From Lingula anatina (Eukaryota > Brachiopoda > Lingulata > Lingulida > Lingulidae), in assembly GCF_001039355.2 (NCBI RefSeq), contig NW_019775562.1, positions 198,568 through 251,640 of the forward strand: DNA of 53,073 bases, given 5' to 3'. The position numbers and the translations under genes were made by a program. This document shows, piece after piece, positions 48,135-53,073 of this stretch (positions are counted from its first letter, which is position 1; every line of letters begins with the position of its first letter). The notes below the pieces were generated by a model, which was not told the origin of the DNA, ran no database searches, and worked only from the letters and a program-made list of their open reading frames with translations.

Positions 48135-49805
48135 TGTGCGTGTGTGTGTGTTGATATATATCGTTTGTATATGTGGGTGGGGTGATCAGTATGTACACCT
48201 AGATTTTTCAGGTGCTGTAGCATACACACGTACTATTAGTTGACCACGTGTATGTGCCTAAGCCTCCTCATACTTCAACTCAAGGTGAATTGATAACTCG
48301 CACCAGGAATGAAGCNTTCTCTCTGTGTGTGTGTGTGTGTGTGTGTGCGTGTGTGTGTGTTGATATATATCGTTTGTATATGTGGGTGGGGTGATCAGTA
48401 TGTACACCTAGATTTTTCAGGTGCTGTAGCATACACACGTACTATTAGTTGACCACGTGTATGTGCCTAAGCCTCCTCATACTTCAACTCAAGGTGAATT
48501 GATAACTCGCACCAGGAATGAAGCAATAACGAACGGAAATCTTATGATCTAAATGTCAGTGAAATAAAACTAGTTCAAACGTGGCTATCAGGATCATATA
48601 AAAATTGTTGACATGACAGATGGCCTTTTAAAACTCTTTTATCGTTTTCTTTTACTTTTTGTCGGCTTTAAATACAGACAAAAGACTAAAAACGACAATC
48701 ATTTTGTATGATCATCTCCTTAAGACTGTGAGTAAAAAGAACGTATTTTTTTATAAAGACTGGAATGCGAATCTGCTGCCCCAAAGCCCCCCGAGGTAAA
48801 AAACATTGGGAAAACCTCGTTAATGCTCTGCAGCCTAATCCAGTTAGTATTGATCACGTCATTCACATTTATGATAACAGCAGATAATTTATTGGATTTT
48901 AACTCAGACAAAGCATAAGTCCAAAAAGATCGAGCTCATGTTTTCTCATAAACATAGTACTGTTTGTGTCTTTATTTGTTTATTCCTCGTCCGTTCGCTC
49001 CCTCCCTCCATCCCTGCCATTGTTATCAGTGAGCAGAACTGTAGCTTCTCCAAATTTCAAAAGTCACCTAACCTGCTGATTTGCTTTTATTACAAAGCTA
49101 TCAGAATGTCTGTATATCACCATCATCATACATACCACATCGTACACAGGCGTGCGAGCACACGCGTATTTACCCACACGCACACACGTGCACACACGAG
49201 CAACACCTGACGGACGCACACAAACTCACACACAGTTTGCTTTACTAGTCAAACATATTGTGACACATACCAAAACAAGTATATCACATGCTTCATAAAG
49301 AAATTCTTGCCAGTAATGAATATTCCATACTTATAAGTAAAACTTCTCTTATATAGTCATATTCAATTTATAATAAAAGAACAAACCCTTCATCGACAAC
49401 TTCAGCACTTTTATAAACTATTTTGAAAACTTTAAAATTTAATTTTTTTTCTTCATTTCTTTACTCGTCTTGTCTCTTGAAACATCTTGGTTTAAAATAA
49501 TAAAGGGTGGTTTTATATGATGCCCAGCTATATACATGTAAGAAAAATCTCTAAAAGAGAAACCCAAGAATCAAGGCACGTTGAAAAGGTATTTATTTTG
49601 AATAGTGAAGACACGAGGTAATCTCAGATAAATACCGCGTGCACAGGAAAACTTACTTTTCTCGTCTCGTGCCCAGGTGTCCCGATGATGACTGATGACC
49701 GCAGTGATAGAGGAGGACACTGCTGATTTTGATGAAGTGCTTATCTGGGGTGTTAACATGGAACCCAGGGTGATCCTCTTCCACATCACAGGGACGTGAC
49801 ATTTA
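37370..49805 (-). CDS. Metabotropic glutamate receptor-like class C GPCR (10 exons seen, N-terminus missing)
   Basis: Exons, 5' to 3': 49657-49805 (tentative), 45217-45377, 43637-43807, 42866-43001, 42458-42603, 41425-41703, 41052-41157, 40442-40572, 38690-40161, 37370-37662. Phases agree at every junction. The Venus-flytrap domain includes GVVGAAESSISLQVANLL, IPQISYFSTSPDLS, WIGSDGW and NPWFNEFWEQHFKC. The Cys-rich domain follows (CSKPCSEF, CCWTCQPC, CQDCPNGTEPN), then seven membrane segments with RHRDTPIVKASSRELS, LLTKTNRIARIF and PEAFNESRYIGLTVY. A cytosolic tail of about 200 residues ends acidic. The start of the ligand domain and the signal peptide are not found up to 53073. The 7TM exon contains an N (39729) with a 175-base repeat that shifts the frame, probably a false duplication. 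The exon 2 donor appears to be GC. Membrane receptor coupled to G proteins; ligand by homology glutamate, unproven. Confidence 0.93.
37723..37868. mobile_element. Short MITE (146 bp) in the last receptor intron
   Basis: CCTGTGTGACAGGAATGGTA at the left pairs with TACCATTCCTTTTCACACAG at the right. The interior is not coding. Confidence 0.75.
37877..37900. repeat. CA dinucleotide microsatellite
   Basis: ACACAC run of about 22 bases. Confidence 0.95.
38318..38524. mobile_element. MITE (207 bp) with CCCCCTTTACACTG ends
   Basis: Ends CCCCTTTACACTGGGCGGCG and CGCCGTCCAGTGTAAAGGGG are inverted repeats; the interior matches blocks of the 35040-36195 element (GATGCTTGTGCCTCC, CCACAGCGATGCC). It lies in the last intron of the receptor gene, same family as the long element. 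Confidence 0.82.
39555..39903. repeat. Local direct duplication (174 bp x2) flanking an N inside the receptor 7TM exon
   Basis: Bases 39555-39728 recur at 39730-39903, separated by one N at 39729; offset 175 bp. It covers transmembrane helix 1 and 2 coding sequence (CSVWGILFTLF through MTFIII). The offset is not a multiple of three, so it breaks the frame of an otherwise conserved exon. Best read as two unmerged overlapping contig ends. Confidence 0.9.
43868..44033. mobile_element. Possible foldback element in a receptor intron
   Basis: GCCGGTGTAACGTGACAGAG and CTCCCATTCATTTGTACAGG on the left pair imperfectly with CTGAATGGAAGGC and TTTCTGTTACACGTGCCC on the right; AGGTTAGCCT / AGGCTAACCCT pair near the centre. 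Confidence 0.45.
44562..44653. repeat. ~23-bp tandem repeat, four copies
   Basis: Units CACCAACACTGGGTCTTTAT occur four times with slight change (ACAAAC, ACACATGG) in a receptor intron. Confidence 0.9.
45409..45536. repeat. Direct repeat of ~48 bp followed by GT microsatellite
   Basis: ATTGATTTTTTCAAAGAAAA through TGTGTTATATAT occurs twice in a row (about 45409 and 45454), then about 40 bases of GT. Confidence 0.9.
47115..47195. repeat. AT dinucleotide microsatellite (~80 bp)
   Basis: Alternating TA for about 80 bases. Confidence 0.97.
48109..48524. repeat. 207-bp direct duplication across an N (48316)
   Basis: Bases from the CT/GT microsatellite at 48109 to GAATGAAGC at 48315 recur virtually unchanged at 48317-48524. 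The single N sits exactly between. The same signature is seen at 39729. Confidence 0.93.
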
Positions 49806-49979
49806 CTGTGATTAAGTAAGTTTGCGTGAGACTTTAGATCAAGCCGCTAAGCGTAAAATAACCCCTCCTCCTCATAAAGAAGTAGGATTATCGTAACCCA
49901 AGCTGATTTCACCCTTATTTTTATCGGTAAAACGCTATGCTCTATTTCGTTTTACTTGTTTTGTGAGAATAACGTCATA

Positions 49980-50520
49980 TAGGTTTCGAGTACACAGGCA
50001 AAAACTGGTTTAAGTCGGTAACGCTAACGTATGCCTAGCGTATAGGTAACGTAATTTATACTTATCTCTAACGATGTAAACGTATGTCTGGCGTTTCCTA
50101 TGCGTCTATAAGCTAAGGCTAAACGCATTTAACGTTTATCTGAGGAATTGAAAAAGTATCCCCTGCGTTTTGTCATCTGTGGTATAAATTAACAGCTCCA
50201 TTTCCACACAGCTATCCCAGATAGAGAGGATGGAAGTAGCTGTTTTTAACACCTGTTGGATCTGATCCAGTTGGTAGTCAACAAAACAGAACAAGAAAAC
50301 AGAAAAACCGCTACACATACGCTATTCATGCGAAACTATATGTTACTCATGCGCACGTGCGGTACTCATGCATATATGCTCATTTGCGGTACTTGTACAC
50401 CAACATATATACATACTCATACGTTGATATACGCTTCACTTACAATGTCGCTTGTGTTCGTACTCAAACACAATTCTTACACAAGTTATACGGTTCAAAT
50501 ACGCTACCCATAGGCTATTT
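49980..50520. repeat. Degenerate short-period repeats rich in ACG and TACTCATGCG-like words
   Basis: The left part repeats GGTAACG, CTAACG and GCGTATAGG-like words; the right part repeats TACTCATGCG/TACTTG with ACACATACGC. The left part has local inverted symmetry (TAACGTATGCCTAGCGTATA). No gene seen. Confidence 0.45.
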
Positions 50521-50665
50521 GTATTCTGCTAATATATTAATTTTACGTTTTTAACAAATTTACGTTAACAATTTTTTAGTTTTTAAACATATTGAAACTT
50601 TTATTAACAATAAAAACAAACAATGCCAATCCTTTTCACAATGCTAAACAACCCAGAAAGATGAC

Positions 50666-50667
<2 letters not shown>

Positions 50668-50730
<63 letters not shown>
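50668..50730. repeat. AT dinucleotide microsatellite (~62 bp)
   Basis: Alternating AT for about 62 bases. Confidence 0.97.
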
Positions 50731-50735
<5 letters not shown>

Positions 50736-50739
50736 CCAC

Positions 50740-52854
50740 AAGCCATCTCATACAAAATTTTTTTCCCTTTTTTTCCCCGCGCCGAACGAGCTGACCTTTC
50801 TGGGATCGCTTAGCACCAGACAAGATCACCTCTCACGTTCCATGTATCTATACATTTAGAAGTGCGCAGCATACGTATACATGGTAGATCAGCTCGTTTT
50901 ACACAGAATTTAGAATATTTGAACAAATTATAAAGTTATTTCTTTTTTAATTATAAGTTTCCCCTCTGATATTTTGTCTAACAGTCTCATGTCTGCTCCG
51001 TATCTTAATCACTGAACGAGATTTACTAGAACACCTTGGGTGACCTTATACAGGGGGATATTTACCCGTAGACATGCCTAATTATAAAATGAATAATAAA
51101 TCCAGTGTGTTAAAAGAAAATCACCGACGAAGAACACAGCTGGTGAAATAATTTAATGTTCAAAGCAGTATGGCATTTAAATGGTACTACCTTTGGCAGT
51201 GTAAACATTATTTATAGTGCCGAGATAGCAGTATTCATAGCTTACCCCCGTGGTGCAAAGACTGGGTGACATTTAGATGGCTTCATCTCCCCACCAAATA
51301 ACACACGTAACTTACGTTAGTTGGCTATGACTTAAAAAGAGGAGAAAGTACACTAGACCAGCAGGTCTGTGGTATATACTACATACTCCGGATTATGAGA
51401 AACTGAGTAAGATGTTTTAGTTAGGTGTATGCCTTAGTATATCACGGACTACGTCAATAGGCACCTACGACATGCTGTATTTCTGTAATACACTTTGTGA
51501 ATGCAATCAGATCGATTTGATGTTAAAGCTGTTTTTGAAATAAGGGGAAGTTTTATCTGCTGGGTCGAGTGTTCATCGTGGCTGTTATTCACATGACCAA
51601 CGGGTATCATGTGCTTTCACAAGATAAATAATTGAAAGGCGGTCATAACTCTGACCATTTATACTGTATTTGATGTCAATTACGATAACCACTTTTCATA
51701 TGAAATGTGCCATATGAATGTATTCTCATTTAAGTGGACTGATACTTGTAAAGAATTTTAAACTGAATTTTGTTTTGAAGCGGGTTCCTTTGGTTAACTT
51801 AGAAACCACCCCAAAGCTCCCATGTCCATCCCTAGATAACAGGCTTTTCTTCATCCTGTCCCACACTTATGAACTAATAAATATAGAAAGATAAAACATG
51901 TGTTGAAATATTGTGTTCCAATAGCACCTGGTGAAAATGTAAATATGATGATTGTGTCTGTGCATGAAACAAAGTTCGTTGCAGGCAGACCAAGACAGGC
52001 AATCCTGAACATTTCCATGTTCTCTTAATGTTCTGGTCACGACTCCAGTTGCAACAAAGACTCTGCAGCTGGCTTCATGTAGCTTTGTTCTTTTCAATGA
52101 CGTCGGGGGGTATTCATGCACCAGTTGTGAAGATAATGTGATTCTTTTTTCAAGGCAATCTCTACCGGGCATATTTTACGCACCGATATCTCATACCTAC
52201 TGTCAAACAATGGCAGTTAGAGCATAAGGTGGTTCACTGGACCATGTCTACAGAACTCAGGAGACACTGATGTTTACGGACAGCAGACACCTCCTTGTCT
52301 GAACAGGCGCCATTTGGCGACCTCCAGCAGTTTTTCTTACACGAGGTTCCAATGCCAATAATGCATAGATTCATGATGCTGTACCTTGAGGTCGAGAACT
52401 TCTCAGTTAATTGCTCTAACATGAAGTGTAGGACTATTGGCAGTTGGTTCAAGAAGAACAGACCAAGTTTACCAGGCAATATAAATCTAACAGTTATTCA
52501 GGAGTCGAGAACGATTTTACGCACATGTAGCACTAAAACAGTTAAGCTATACTTCGTTGGACTTGACGTTCTGTGTACCTGATATTACATGCCTAACACA
52601 ATGTTATCTGTTATTATGCCCAAAGGGAGTATCAAAATGTGTTTCATTCTAAATAGCCGGGACTACGGCGCTAGAGTGTAATCTTTATCGCCGTTAATGT
52701 TGTTACGAGGCTCAGATTATAAACGGTGCATTTGAATATGTTTTGGGAAAATGGAACAGATGTAGATTGCAGTGCGTACCTTGTATGGCATTTAATGTAA
52801 CTTGTAAAATAATTTAACATTTCGAAATATATACGCTTTAAACCAAACACACAC

Positions 52855-52898
<44 letters not shown>

Positions 52899-53073
52899 AG
52901 GGATCATTGCACAACTTAGTAATGGGAAATAAATATCAGTGGGAAAAGAAAATAAGACTGTATAGTTGTGTACCATACTTGTGTCGATTCAAGTGTCACT
53001 GTTCCAATAATAACGACACGCCATGTGAGGTTTTGTGTGCGGTCTCAGATAGATCATGACGAAATGCCAAATT
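50740..53073. other. Right-hand region, no exon recognised
   Basis: Presumed receptor 5' intron or upstream DNA. Frames 51867-52172 (minus) and 52295-52582 (plus) show no family motif. A GA microsatellite occupies 52859-52895. The receptor signal-peptide exon was not found here. Confidence 0.45.
52859..52895. repeat. AG dinucleotide microsatellite
   Basis: AGAGAG run of about 36 bases. Confidence 0.97.

Larger units (their letters stand above)
45540..49650. other. Long receptor intron, no coding sequence recognised
   Basis: Minus-strand frame 46553-46918 (121 residues) has no recognisable motif. A long AT repeat (47115-47195) and the duplicated GT/CT block (48109-48524) lie here, plus a CA/CACACG-rich stretch at 49150-49235. 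Confidence 0.5.

Noticed and set aside
50256-50554. Short spaced repeats considered as a CRISPR-like array
   Set aside because: The words are degenerate, with irregular spacing, in clearly eukaryotic DNA.
51867-52582. Overlapping frames of 81-101 residues on both strands near the right end as receptor N-terminus
   Set aside because: No signal peptide or LIVBP-like (GDIVLGGLFP-type) motif is visible in any frame.

Overview
The window is animal nuclear DNA, most likely from a marine invertebrate. It is AT-rich, with many short exons, GT-AG introns, microsatellites, foldback/MITE-like elements and degenerate Tc1 and LINE remnants. Motifs such as ACATGTA and ACCGGTA recur, as I would expect in a bivalve mollusc or similar lophotrochozoan. 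The phylum is an inference; the eukaryotic gene structure is seen directly. Gene models below were built by hand from splice sites, reading phase and protein-family similarity.

Left part (1-17.2 kb): a nickel-enzyme pair sits head to head. On the minus strand is the 5' part of the urease accessory GTPase UreG (three exons, 692-2407; the rest lies off the left edge). On the plus strand is a complete gamma-beta-alpha fused urease in 21 exons (2841-16743, 859 residues). About 430 bp separate the start codons, so the enzyme and the GTPase that helps load its nickel probably share a bidirectional promoter. Introns carry several foldback elements.

Middle (17.2-32 kb): a secreted D8C/uromodulin-type protein gene (18553-20989, 3' end not found) lies downstream of urease. 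After a single N at 22624, the last three urease exons appear again (22752-24069), followed by a broken copy of the D8C exon (26712-26893). This is either a second haplotype contig or a true segmental duplication. Tc1/mariner and LINE fragments and three adjacent tRNA-like sequences occupy the spacer.

Right part (32.5-53 kb): a two-exon Golgi carbohydrate sulfotransferase of the HNK-1ST/CHST8-14 type (minus, 32517-34105), then most of a class C GPCR of the metabotropic glutamate receptor family (minus, exons from 37370 to about 49805, signal-peptide end not found).

Five single-base Ns are present. Three (12625, 39729, 48316) directly adjoin a local direct duplication and one (22624) adjoins the 7 kb-distant urease copy. 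They look like contig joins where overlapping ends were not merged, and they distort the receptor and urease models.
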